From: Peptococcaceae bacterium UBA5767
Lineage (GTDB): Bacteria; Bacillota; TC1; UBA5767
Assembly (NCBI GenBank): GCA_002418765.1
Contig: DIET01000039.1
Span: 1 to 31,178 of the forward strand
Reading direction: 5' to 3'
DNA length: 31,178 bases
Shown: positions 6,501 to 14,348 of the stretch, piece by piece
Layout of the letters: each line of letters opens with the position of its first letter
How positions within the stretch are numbered: position 1 is the first letter of the stretch
Made by a program: the position numbers and the translations under genes
Notes under the pieces: generated by a model
The model's input: only the letters and a program-made list of their open reading frames with translations
Database searches by the model: none
What the model was told of the DNA's origin: nothing

Positions 6501-8363
6501 ATGGGAGACTTTCTGCCTGTATCCAAAAAAGACATGAGACAAAGAAAGTTTGATAGACTTGATTTTGTGCTCGTGACGGGAGATGCCTATGTGGATCACC
6601 ATTCATTTGGGGCGGCTATTATTGCCAGGGTGTTGGAACAAGCAGGGTATAAGGTAGGCATATTGGCACAGCCTTACTTTGCCGATGCGCGGGATATGGA
6701 CAAGCTGGGTGAACCCAGATTGGGTTTTTTGGTGACTGCCGGGAATATGGATTCCATGGTAGCACATTATACTGTAAATAAAAAACGTAGAAGCAAAGAT
6801 GCTTATTCGCCCGGTGGCCACATGGGACGGCGCCCGGATCGCGCTGTTACGGTCTATAGCCGATTGATTCGAACCCGTTTCCCAAAGGCCAACATTATAT
6901 TGGGCGGTATAGAGGCGAGCTTGAGGCGATTTGCCCATTATGATTATTGGAGTGATGCAGTGAGACCGAGCGTTCTGGAGGAATCCCAGGCGGATTTGCT
7001 CGTCTACGGCATGGCGGAGAAAAGTATGGTAGAGGTTGCGAATGCCCTCAATCTTGGTTTTATGGCCAGAGATATTTCATGGATCAAGGGTACTTGCTAT
7101 TTGAGGAAAGCCCTGTCTCTTTCTTTGGAAGAAAGCTTACAACGAAAAGAAATTTTGCTGTCACCTTCTTATGATGAGATACGTAGAGACAAAATCAAAT
7201 TCAATGAAGCCTTTCTGCTGCAGTATCATGAACAAGACGCTCGATTGGGTAGTGCTGTGATGCAGAAACAAAAGCAATATTACCTCATTCAGAACCCACC
7301 GGCACTTCCCCTTGACACGAAAGAGTTGGACCAGGTTTATGCACTACCGTTTGCAAGAGATTTTCATCCTTCCTATGAAGGGCAAGGAGGAATCCCCGCT
7401 TTGTTGGAGGTCCAGTTCAGTATGACTGCCTCCAGAGGTTGCTTTGGAAGTTGCAGCTTTTGCGCCATTACTTTTCATCAGGGGAGAACCGTGACAGCCA
7501 GGAGCAAACAGTCCCTTGTCGCAGAAGCCAAGAGAATGGTTCAGGATCCGGCGTTCAAAGGCTATATTCATGATGTAGGTGGACCGACAGCCAATTTCTT
7601 TGGTCCGGCCTGTTCCAAACAAGAGCAGGTAGGCAGTTGTCAGGACAAACAATGTTTGTATCCCAAGCCCTGTAAAAATTTGCATGTTTCTCACGAGGCC
7701 TATCTTGCTGTACTTCGGTCTTTACGTGAGATTGAAGGAGTCAGGAAGGTTTTTGTGCGCTCAGGCATTCGGTATGATTATGTTATGGCAGAGCGTGAGT
7801 CTTCCTTCATGACAGAATTGTTGCAGTATCATATTAGTGGCAGGTTGAAGGTGGCGCCAGAGCATATCATTCCTCATGTACTAGAGGCTATGCAAAAGCC
7901 GCCAAAAGAAGTGTATGAACGCTTTGCCAGACGATTCGAGCGAATCAACAAAGAACTGGGTCTGAAACAATATTTGGTACCTTATCTGATTTCATCTCAT
8001 CCTGGTAGCAGACTCGAAGATGCGATTGCTTTGGCAGAATACATCAGGGACCATCACATCCGTCCCGAACAGGTTCAGGATTTTTATCCTGTTCCGGGCA
8101 CGTTGTCAACAGCGATGTATTATACGGAACGCAATCCCTTAGACGGGAAGCCGATCTATGTAGCCAAGAATGCTCAAGAAAAGCGCTGGCAACGGTCGTT
8201 GCTGCAGTATACAATCAAGGAGAACCAAAGCAGTGTAAGAAAAGCCTTGGTGCAAGCCGGGCGGGAGGATTTGATTGGGAGAGGGAAACGTTGTCTGGTT
8301 CCAGAGAGTAGGATAGACAATCAAAAGATGAAGGATAAAAGGCGAATGAAAAAAACCCCCTAA
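6501..8363 (+). CDS. ygiQ: YgiQ-family (UPF0313) radical SAM protein
   Basis: This protein of about 620 residues has the UPF0313/YgiQ arrangement. An N-terminal conserved domain (LVTGDAYVDHHSFGAAIIAR, from about residue 22) precedes a radical SAM core with the CFGSCSFC cluster motif (Cys 314, 318 and 321). A Cys-rich insert follows (CSKQEQVGSCQDKQC) and the barrel continues through RSGIRYDYV and LKVAPEHI. The 4Fe-4S cluster should cleave S-adenosylmethionine; the substrate is not known for the family. ATG 6501 gives the canonical N-terminus (FLPVSKKDM) and suits the AAAGG at 6487-6491; ATG 6492 overlaps that site. It follows the iron operon by about 20 bp and may be co-transcribed. The stop codon lies in a terminator loop. 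Confidence 0.92.
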   Translation: MGDFLPVSKKDMRQRKFDRLDFVLVTGDAYVDHHSFGAAIIARVLEQAGYKVGILAQPYFADARDMDKLGEPRLGFLVTAGNMDSMVAHYTVNKKRRSKDAYSPGGHMGRRPDRAVTVYSRLIRTRFPKANIILGGIEASLRRFAHYDYWSDAVRPSVLEESQADLLVYGMAEKSMVEVANALNLGFMARDISWIKGTCYLRKALSLSLEESLQRKEILLSPSYDEIRRDKIKFNEAFLLQYHEQDARLGSAVMQKQKQYYLIQNPPALPLDTKELDQVYALPFARDFHPSYEGQGGIPALLEVQFSMTASRGCFGSCSFCAITFHQGRTVTARSKQSLVAEAKRMVQDPAFKGYIHDVGGPTANFFGPACSKQEQVGSCQDKQCLYPKPCKNLHVSHEAYLAVLRSLREIEGVRKVFVRSGIRYDYVMAERESSFMTELLQYHISGRLKVAPEHIIPHVLEAMQKPPKEVYERFARRFERINKELGLKQYLVPYLISSHPGSRLEDAIALAEYIRDHHIRPEQVQDFYPVPGTLSTAMYYTERNPLDGKPIYVAKNAQEKRWQRSLLQYTIKENQSSVRKALVQAGREDLIGRGKRCLVPESRIDNQKMKDKRRMKKTP

Positions 8364-8374
8364 GGGGTTTTTTT
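8350..8374 (+). terminator. Bidirectional terminator containing the ygiQ stop codon
   Basis: AAAAACCCC and GGGGTTTTTTT form a stem around the loop CTAA; the TAA at 8361-8363 in the loop is the ygiQ stop. A-runs and T-runs on opposite sides allow termination from both strands, so it probably also ends the convergent minus-strand gene that stops at 8373. Confidence 0.85.
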
Positions 8375-8909
8375 ATGGTATGTATGATGCCAGTTCACTT
8401 GGCAAGCTATAAGAGGATGCTTGCGTGTAGGCTTGGGTATAATCAGCGTGCACTTCTTGGTTCCAACGCTCCCAATCTACGGTCTGTGCCTGTTCCCTAG
8501 CCAGATTGATCTGTATGTCTTGTTTGTTCCTGGGTGTGGCCAAAAAATGAACAGTCTGAATGAGCTCGTCTTGATAGCATACTTCGAAAGCGGATACGGA
8601 GGCTCTTGCGACCGCTTTGACCAAGGCTTCTTCGTTCCAAACTTTTCCCGGATCGAAGGAGATGGTTACCGTCGATGCATCAATGGCAACATCTTTTAGT
8701 TTGTCCGTTCCCAACAAGACGGTCAACTGCTCAGTCAGGGTTGTGTCCATCAGGTTTTCGTTTTCAGATTGGGCCATGGCATCAGCCAGAGCCAAATCTG
8801 CAAGATTTTTATTCCAAGCATAGAAACTTACAGAAAAAACAATGAGCAATACGAGTACCAGTTGAAACCATTTGTTGTTTAGAAGTCCTTTTTTGGTTGT
8901 GCTATCCAT
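8373..8909 (-). CDS. Hypothetical single-pass membrane or secreted protein
   Basis: This 178-residue protein is not one I recognise. A short cytosolic N-terminus is followed by one strong membrane segment (about residues 16-31). An extracytoplasmic region of about 145 residues follows. It contains an alternating beta/alpha pattern (VAIDASTVTISFDPG, then EEALVKAVARASVSAFEV) and ends in a Gln/Ser/Tyr-rich tail without cysteine pairs. There is no lipobox. AGGAGG sits 7 nt before ATG 8909. Its start lies inside the end of the upstream minus-strand gene (31-nt overlap), which implies translational coupling. The fold hints at a small secreted alpha/beta domain, but no function can be assigned. Confidence 0.75.
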   Translation of the reverse strand: MDSTTKKGLLNNKWFQLVLVLLIVFSVSFYAWNKNLADLALADAMAQSENENLMDTTLTEQLTVLLGTDKLKDVAIDASTVTISFDPGKVWNEEALVKAVARASVSAFEVCYQDELIQTVHFLATPRNKQDIQINLAREQAQTVDWERWNQEVHADYTQAYTQASSYSLPSELASYIP

Positions 8910-9664
8910 AGTAATCCTCCTAACGGGGAAGCAGAAGTCGAAAAGCGATGGCAGATTCGTGACTCTGTCTGTTGTATGCGTTTGTCTTTCTGGATAAAGC
9001 GACGGTATAGAAGATCATCGGTTTCTTCATAAAAGTATAGACCGTGTTGTAGGTAGGCAACCCCCATGGTCAGGACAGGGGACTCTTCGATGATCAGTTC
9101 GTTTGGATGCAACCAATCGGTAAGAGTACGATCAATCTCATAGGCCATCTGCCGCATGAGGGCGTAGGGTATGCCGCCAGTATAGAGATTCTCATGTTGG
9201 GAAGCCTTCTTACATGGTGAAAAAATTTCCGTATCCCATAGTTCTTGATAAGCTGCATGGAGTTGTGGATCTAGGTGTTGGTTTTTGGAAGTACCAGAAA
9301 GATGCGACAAAAGATCCTTTCTGTGAATGAGAATTTGATGGTCGTCGAAGATGATTTCGTGTAAGTAGTCTTCTAGGGACAGCCATTTTTCAGCCGTTAT
9401 GCTATTCTTTTGATGGGCTGCCTGAAACGTGATGCCGTTTGTTGATGTATCAACATGCAAAAAACCCAAATAGGGAATGGTGGGACTGGGCACATAGCGA
9501 CCTGCTGTACTGAGAAAGAGTTCTGGTTGTTCAGGTGCTTTCTGCAGCAACCAGCATGACAGAAGGGCGGCCAGACGCGTGACTTCATCAGCGTATCCAG
9601 CGTCATAAGCGGCATAGGCGCGTTGCAGAAGCTGATTGAATGGGGCTCTCTCATTGGTGTTCAT
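8879..9664 (-). CDS. Hypothetical cytosolic protein
   Basis: This protein of about 261 residues is not one I recognise. It has no signal peptide, membrane segment or nucleotide-binding motif. The N-terminal ~60 residues look helical and Ala/Leu-rich (LLQRAYAAYDAGYADEV), possibly TPR-like. The middle and C-terminal parts are mixed, with many aromatic and His residues and the segments GGIPYALMRQMAYEID and YLQHGLYFYEETDDLLYRRF. ATG 9664 is chosen because GGAGG (9670-9674) is correctly spaced. ATG 9667 is 3 nt upstream and the frame stays open to 9865, but that extension lacks a ribosome binding site and would include the terminator of the gene behind it. It overlaps the following gene by 31 nt. 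Confidence 0.7.
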   Translation of the reverse strand: MNTNERAPFNQLLQRAYAAYDAGYADEVTRLAALLSCWLLQKAPEQPELFLSTAGRYVPSPTIPYLGFLHVDTSTNGITFQAAHQKNSITAEKWLSLEDYLHEIIFDDHQILIHRKDLLSHLSGTSKNQHLDPQLHAAYQELWDTEIFSPCKKASQHENLYTGGIPYALMRQMAYEIDRTLTDWLHPNELIIEESPVLTMGVAYLQHGLYFYEETDDLLYRRFIQKDKRIQQTESRICHRFSTSASPLGGLLWIAQPKKDF

Positions 9665-9806
9665 CATTTCCTCCAGGATGGTCTTACTTTTATGATAAAG
9701 CCTATGCTTGGAGAATAACATGGATATTCTTGCTATTATTTGAACAGAGTTGCACAGATGAAAGTGGGTACTGCTAGGCATAAGTAACTGATGGGATGAT
9801 AAGCAG

Positions 9807-9834
9807 AAAAACCATGCGTTATAAATCTGCATGG
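9807..9834 (-). terminator. Terminator of the phosphofructokinase gene
   Basis: On the minus strand, CCATGC (9829-9834) and GCATGG (9812-9817) form a stem with an 11-nt loop, followed by five T residues. It lies about 78 bp beyond the phosphofructokinase stop, separating that gene from the unknown two-gene unit. The rest of 9668-9911 holds no gene I can support. Confidence 0.7.
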
Positions 9835-9911
9835 CTTTTCTTTGACCATCGTTAAAGTGTAACAATCTATGCCTTCCCTAACGAAACGGACAATCTGTTT
9901 TATGATGACCC

Positions 9912-11129
9912 CTATTCTTTGGGAAACAATTTTACCACCTTAGAAGAACGAAGCATATGCGCTTTGGCTAAGTTTGAGCCTACCAGCGGTCTGGCATAAC
10001 TGAGAAAATCAGGGGTGACATCGTTGCCGTCTGGATGGATGAAATGATCTGGCATCAAGCGGGTCTTGGCGGCAATCTCTTCTAGATTTACCAGCTCATA
10101 ATCGACGGCGTAGTCGCCCGTTCTCTTGATGGTGATGGAACCGCTTGCCCCTTGCCAAATGGCAAAATGAGCTGCCTTTTCACCGACTTCACGAGCTTCT
10201 TTTGCGTCTACATCACTGACGCATCCGGCGAAACTTCGTTGCAGATAGCCAAAAGTGTCGGCGCGTACACGGCTTAAAGAGAGGGCTTTTTTGAGATGGT
10301 CAACCAGCATTTCGCCCAGATGCCCACCTGCCAACTGTACGTTCCCATGGTGATCGCGCTCCACGTTTTGCTGTAAGGTAGTGGCAATTGGTTGGCCCTT
10401 TTTGTCAACGACTCCTTCAGACACAGCGATGACGCAACGGCCATATTGCTGGTAGACTCGGCGTACGTCTTGGGTGAAGGAGGCCAAATCAAAGACTCGT
10501 TCTGGGAGATAGATGAGATGCGGACCGTCGTCGGTGAATGTTCTGCCAAGAGATGCAGCCGCCGTCAAAAAACCAGCATGCCTCCCCATGACGACACCGA
10601 TATAGATGCCTCCCAGAGACCTGGTTTCCAGGTTGGCTCCAATGAAGCTTTCAGCCACAAAGCGAGCGGCTGAACCATAACCAGGTGTATGGTCGTTTAG
10701 GACCAAATCATTGTCGATGGTCTTGGGAATGTGGATGGCCTGAAAATCATAATTCTCCTTGCGGGCATAATCATTCACCAGCCGTACCGTATCAGAAGAA
10801 TCGTTGCCCCCAATGTAGAAAAAGTAGCGTACTTGGTGTGCTTTGAGCATGCGGAAAATATCAGCGCAATAGGCCTGATCGGGTTTGACTCGCGTGCTCA
10901 GCAGCGCAGCCGATGGTGTCTTGGCCACCAGTTCCAGATTGTGGGTGGTTTCTTGGGTCAGGTCCAGAAAATCCTCGCCCACGATTCCCTCAACCCCTCG
11001 GAGTGCTCCGTAGATGTGGTCGATTTCGGCAAATTTTCTAGACTCAATCACGGCTCCCACCAACGATTGATTGATGACAGCTGTCGGGCCGCCACCTTGG
11101 GCAATAACCATATTTCCTTTGTGTTTCAT
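9912..11129 (-). CDS. pfp: Pyrophosphate-dependent 6-phosphofructokinase type
   Basis: This 405-residue phosphofructokinase phosphorylates fructose 6-phosphate at the committed step of glycolysis. The N-terminal phosphoryl-donor loop is QGGGPTAVIN (residues 11-20). The donor-specificity motifs are GGNDS (107-111) and PKTIDND (135-141, catalytic Asp139). Asp110 and Lys136 stand where ATP-using enzymes have Gly (Gly104 and Gly124 of E. coli PfkA), the signature of PPi-dependent enzymes. Asn109 replaces the Asp that precedes it in most relatives. TPGYGSAA and MGRHAGF are intact. With PPi the reaction is reversible, which suits energy-limited anaerobes. AGGAGG and a promoter lie upstream; the gene is monocistronic. 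Donor choice is inferred from residues. Confidence 0.88.
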   Translation of the reverse strand: MKHKGNMVIAQGGGPTAVINQSLVGAVIESRKFAEIDHIYGALRGVEGIVGEDFLDLTQETTHNLELVAKTPSAALLSTRVKPDQAYCADIFRMLKAHQVRYFFYIGGNDSSDTVRLVNDYARKENYDFQAIHIPKTIDNDLVLNDHTPGYGSAARFVAESFIGANLETRSLGGIYIGVVMGRHAGFLTAAASLGRTFTDDGPHLIYLPERVFDLASFTQDVRRVYQQYGRCVIAVSEGVVDKKGQPIATTLQQNVERDHHGNVQLAGGHLGEMLVDHLKKALSLSRVRADTFGYLQRSFAGCVSDVDAKEAREVGEKAAHFAIWQGASGSITIKRTGDYAVDYELVNLEEIAAKTRLMPDHFIHPDGNDVTPDFLSYARPLVGSNLAKAHMLRSSKVVKLFPKE

Positions 11130-11186
11130 GGTAACCTCCTGAAAGAAAAAATACTCTCAAAATTCTATTTTCTAAACGTTCAATTC

Positions 11187-11215
11187 ATTATACACTAGTT
11201 ATGATAAGCTGGAAA
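11187..11215 (-). promoter_or_regulatory. Promoter of the phosphofructokinase gene
   Basis: On the minus strand, a perfect TATAAT (11187-11192) lies 17 bp from a weak -35, TTTCCA (11210-11215). The resulting leader before ATG 11129 is about 50 nt. It overlaps the upstream region of the divergent lipoprotein gene. Confidence 0.6.
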
Positions 11216-11242
11216 AGTATCTCACGACAGAAAGGGATGATC

Positions 11243-13033
11243 ATGAAGATAACCATGAAGCAGATGATTCGATTTTTTTTGCTGGGTATATTGTTGCTGT
11301 CCTTAACAGGGTGTTCTTATTTTGTCCTACAGCAGGAGCATGGCGAAGAATCAGAGCAGTCGCCGGCCTTGGAGGAACCTATGGTACCTGAGGAGCCAGA
11401 ACTCAGTGCAGAAGAGCAACTGGCGATTTCCCAAAGGGAGCGTGCCGTGCTGGAGGAGCAAAGGAAAGAGGAAATGGGAGAATTCTATGTGCCTTTGCCA
11501 GCCATTGGTGATGAACGTGACACGGTGACCGTGGAAGCCAAGGCCTTGTATGTAACCAGCAATGTGGCTGGCTTTTCTTTTGCAGAAGAAGACATTCAAT
11601 GGTATGCCGACTATGTGCGGTATATCAGTGGCCAAAGTACGGTTTCTGTCGATGAGTCTAGATTAAGCGAAATCAACAAGCTGGAGAGAATTCTGGGCCT
11701 TTGTGAGGCTACAGAAGTCAATGCCTTGGTCATTGATGTCAAGAACGATGATGGGCTGGTATCCTGGCAGAGCGATATTCCCATTGTGGAGGAAGTAGGT
11801 TCGCATTGGAGCAATGTTATGCCGGATTACCAGATTCTCATGCATTATCTGAAGGAGCACGAGATTTATACCATTGCCCGTGTGGTCGCTTTCAAGGATC
11901 CTTTTTTTGCCAAGCAACGGCCACAACATGCCATTCAGCTGTTGGCCGGGGGTCCTTACAAAGACAACAAAGGTATCATGTGGGTCAATCCCTTTGATGC
12001 CTATGTATGGGATTACAACGTTGCCATATCCAAAGAAGCGGCGCTACGTGGTTTTGATGAGATCCAGTATGATTATGTACGGTTTCCTGATAATGCCAAA
12101 ACCTATAATCCTATCACGGAGTTTCCGGGACGTGATGAAAGAGACAAAGATGAGGCCATTGAGGATTTTCTGGTCTATGCCAGGGCGGAATTGGAACCAT
12201 ATCATGTGCACATATCGGCGGATGTTTTTGGCGTAGCCACCCGGTCCTGGGATGATCATCCGGAGGATATCGGTCAGACTTGGCGGAAGATTGCCAATCA
12301 GGTCGATTATATCTGCCCCATGATCTATCCCAGCCACTATGGACCCAATTGGTATGGATTTGCCGTACCCGACCAGCATCCCTATGGCGTTTTGAGAGCT
12401 TCCATTCGAGAAGCTTTGGAACGAAATGCGGCCCAGGAAAATCCTGGCCTCATCAGACCGTGGGTTCAGGGATTCAATGCCCCATGGGTTCCGGGATACA
12501 TCAATTATGATGCCAAGGCCATATCGGATCAGATGGTAGCCAGTGCAGAGCTGGGTGTTCGGGAGTATATCATTTGGAATCCCAGCAATACATACAATCC
12601 GATGAGCTTTTTTTATCATGACCGCATCGATGAGTCTTTATGGAAAGAAGGGGAGGATGTACTGGGGAGGACCCCGCAAGAGGTATTGGAGAGATTTTTT
12701 AAAGCAGAGCACAATGATTGGGTCAGTCAGGTTTATCTCTTAACGTTGAGAGCAGATCGTGAAGCGAATTATGATGATTTTGCACAGATACGCGAGGAGC
12801 AAGGCTTTCAGCTCAATCATTATGAGATTCTTTCTATAGAAGAATCAGCATCGCCTGGAAGGTATACCGCCCGGGTGAATGCAGAGTACCAGTCCATCGA
12901 TGGCATAGCGCAGTTGCTGGATGCTACCTTTGATATCATCATGGAAGACCATGTATACAAAGTGCAGGTCCCCGTATTGACATTTGTTGCAGAGGAAGAA
13001 GCATCGGAAGAATTGATGGATACAGCCGAATAA
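11243..13033 (+). CDS. DUF4015 putative glycoside hydrolase lipoprotein
   Basis: This lipoprotein of about 596 residues begins with a signal peptide and lipobox LTGC (acylated Cys24 from ATG 11243). A Glu-rich linker follows to about residue 75. A DUF4015-type (beta/alpha)8 glycoside-hydrolase-like domain then runs from about 95 to 430. Visible family features include ALYVTSNVAGF, NALVIDVKNDDG, FDEIQYDYVRFP (likely acidic active-site residues), HISADVFGVATR and YICPMIYPSHYG. The last ~130 residues look like a separate alpha+beta domain. AAAGGG at 11231-11236 suits ATG 11243; ATG 11237 abuts it. It is predicted to sit on the outer face of the membrane, perhaps acting on cell-wall or exopolysaccharide; the substrate is unknown. 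The wrbA-like gene follows after 17 bp. Confidence 0.87.
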   Translation: MKITMKQMIRFFLLGILLLSLTGCSYFVLQQEHGEESEQSPALEEPMVPEEPELSAEEQLAISQRERAVLEEQRKEEMGEFYVPLPAIGDERDTVTVEAKALYVTSNVAGFSFAEEDIQWYADYVRYISGQSTVSVDESRLSEINKLERILGLCEATEVNALVIDVKNDDGLVSWQSDIPIVEEVGSHWSNVMPDYQILMHYLKEHEIYTIARVVAFKDPFFAKQRPQHAIQLLAGGPYKDNKGIMWVNPFDAYVWDYNVAISKEAALRGFDEIQYDYVRFPDNAKTYNPITEFPGRDERDKDEAIEDFLVYARAELEPYHVHISADVFGVATRSWDDHPEDIGQTWRKIANQVDYICPMIYPSHYGPNWYGFAVPDQHPYGVLRASIREALERNAAQENPGLIRPWVQGFNAPWVPGYINYDAKAISDQMVASAELGVREYIIWNPSNTYNPMSFFYHDRIDESLWKEGEDVLGRTPQEVLERFFKAEHNDWVSQVYLLTLRADREANYDDFAQIREEQGFQLNHYEILSIEESASPGRYTARVNAEYQSIDGIAQLLDATFDIIMEDHVYKVQVPVLTFVAEEEASEELMDTAE

Positions 13034-13050
13034 CAGGAGGAGTAGAGACA

Positions 13051-13680
13051 GTGAAACTGAGTATCATATTTCATAGCATTCACGGCCATGGTTATCAGAT
13101 GGCCCAAGCCATTGCCAATGGAGCCAGTCAGATTGAAGGCGTTGAGGTGCAGATCTACCGGGTTCCGGAGACGCTGCCCGAAGAGATTTTGCGGGAGTCG
13201 AAAGCATTAGAGGATGTGCAGACGTTTGCGCATATTCCTTTGGCTACCATGGAGACGCTAAATGAGTCTGATGCCATCATTCTGGGAGCACCCACTTATT
13301 TTGGTGCGCCCAGCGCCCAGATGTATGCCTACCTCAATGCAGCTGGACATGGCTGGGAGGAGGGCTCGCTGGTGGGGAAAATCGGCAGTGCTTTTACCAC
13401 ATCGGCGGAGCAAAATGGAGGTGCTGAAACATGTTTGCAACATTTGATCACCTTCTTTTTCCACCAGGGAATGATCGTGGTCAGTGTGCCCACTGCGTTA
13501 TCCTACCCCCAGATGCATGAGGATCAGATACCCGTCGGAGGCTACGCTTACGGTTCTTCCATGATCACAGGCGGGCTTGATGATCGTGATTTGTCCAGGC
13601 AGGAACGCAACAGCGCCATGCTGCAGGGCAAGACGGTGGCCAAAGCGTTGCGTGAGATTACATTGGGAAGGAGTCAGTAA
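13051..13680 (+). CDS. WrbA-like flavodoxin-fold NAD(P)H:quinone oxidoreductase
   Basis: This 209-residue flavoprotein has an N-terminal FMN phosphate-binding loop, HSIHGHGYQMAQ (residues 8-19), a variant of the usual SxTGHT loop. The flavin-contacting GAPTYFGAPSAQM and the TSAEQNGGAETCLQHL segment typical of WrbA/type IV flavoproteins follow. It should reduce quinones by two electrons, protecting against oxidative cycling. The start is GTG 13051, with AGGAGGAG well placed upstream. The FMN-binding gene downstream begins right after its stop codon, which suggests the two act together. Specific substrates cannot be told from sequence, and a generic NADPH-dependent FMN reductase is the alternative. 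Confidence 0.87.
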   Translation: MKLSIIFHSIHGHGYQMAQAIANGASQIEGVEVQIYRVPETLPEEILRESKALEDVQTFAHIPLATMETLNESDAIILGAPTYFGAPSAQMYAYLNAAGHGWEEGSLVGKIGSAFTTSAEQNGGAETCLQHLITFFFHQGMIVVSVPTALSYPQMHEDQIPVGGYAYGSSMITGGLDDRDLSRQERNSAMLQGKTVAKALREITLGRSQ

Positions 13681-13681
13681 G

Positions 13682-14191
13682 ATGGCATGGGAAGAAGTAA
13701 GCTATGAATCGGTAGCACAAAAATTTTTGGAACAATTGCCCAAAGGAGCTTTTCTATCTGTTAAGGGAGAGCCGGACAATACTTTGACCATCGGTTGGGG
13801 CGCGATTGGCTATATTTGGAGAAAACCCGTTCTTCTGGTCATGGTTCGTCCTTCGAGGCATTCTTCTTCCTTGCTGGAAAAAGCCGGGGAGTTTAGCGTG
13901 AGTGTTCCGGTTGGGCAACATCTGCAAAAGGAGTTGCTGGATTGTGGTAAGCTTTCTGGTCGCGATGGGGATAAGTTTGAGAGGGTTAAATTACAGAAGG
14001 AACCATCCCTGGCATTGTTGCACACGCCCATTGTGGCTGATTGTAATCTGCAGTTTGATTGTCGTACGTTGCTGAGACAGCCAATGGATCGAGATGCACT
14101 CGATGAGATAGTTAGGGAGATAGCGTATTCCAATGGTGATGAACATGTTTTTTATATGGCAGAAATTCTCGCTTGTTACATCAAACGATAA
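13682..14191 (+). CDS. Flavin reductase-like FMN-binding split-barrel protein
   Basis: This 169-residue protein resembles the flavin reductase/FMN-binding split-barrel family. Matching features are the N-terminal GAFLSVKGEPDNTLTIGWG strand pair, the PVLLVMVRPSRHSS motif, the ...GEFSVSVP strand and the CGKLSGRDGDKFE segment. It probably binds FMN and transfers electrons between nicotinamide and flavin partners. ATG 13682 is chosen because GGAAGGAGT (13667 onward) is well spaced; the frame is open further upstream but within wrbA. It starts 1 nt after wrbA ends and is followed by a strong terminator, so the lipoprotein, wrbA-like and flavin reductase genes form a unit. Confidence 0.87.
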   Translation: MAWEEVSYESVAQKFLEQLPKGAFLSVKGEPDNTLTIGWGAIGYIWRKPVLLVMVRPSRHSSSLLEKAGEFSVSVPVGQHLQKELLDCGKLSGRDGDKFERVKLQKEPSLALLHTPIVADCNLQFDCRTLLRQPMDRDALDEIVREIAYSNGDEHVFYMAEILACYIKR

Positions 14192-14195
14192 CTTG

Positions 14196-14229
14196 ATCGG
14201 TGAAAATATTCTATTTTCACCGATTTTTT
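14196..14229 (+). terminator. Strong terminator after the flavin reductase gene
   Basis: A perfect 13-bp stem, ATCGGTGAAAATA (14196-14208) with TATTTTCACCGAT (14212-14224), carries a 3-nt loop and is followed by five T residues. It isolates the preceding operon from the serine cluster. Confidence 0.9.
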
Positions 14230-14260
14230 GTGGTAAATACAAGAATATTGTGGTAAATGC
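14228..14260 (+). repeat. Tandem direct repeat TTGTGGTAAATRC
   Basis: TTGTGGTAAATAC (14228-14240) and TTGTGGTAAATGC (14248-14260) are identical at 12 of 13 positions with a 20-bp period, about two helical turns. They lie upstream of the serine-linked cluster and just before A/T-rich promoter-like sequence, so they are a candidate operator for an activator or repressor. Confidence 0.5.
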
Positions 14261-14348
14261 TAGCAAAAAATTTAGGCTATGATATACTTGACTTGTTAAT
14301 CACACTTAATATTTGTAACAAAAATTTAGTATAAATATGGAGGTTATG

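Noticed and set aside
9665..9865. N-terminal extension of the hypothetical gene to 9865
   Set aside because: The extension has no ribosome binding site, reads through the terminator of the phosphofructokinase gene, and GGAGG sits correctly before ATG 9664.
13577..13681. Upstream extension of the flavin reductase into wrbA
   Set aside because: The extension encodes an Arg/Cys-rich stretch unlike the family, and GGAAGGAGT is correctly placed before ATG 13682.
14288..14316. Promoter TTGACT before the RidA-like gene
   Set aside because: No acceptable -10 lies 16-18 bp downstream; a promoter is likely in this A/T-rich region but cannot be pinned down.
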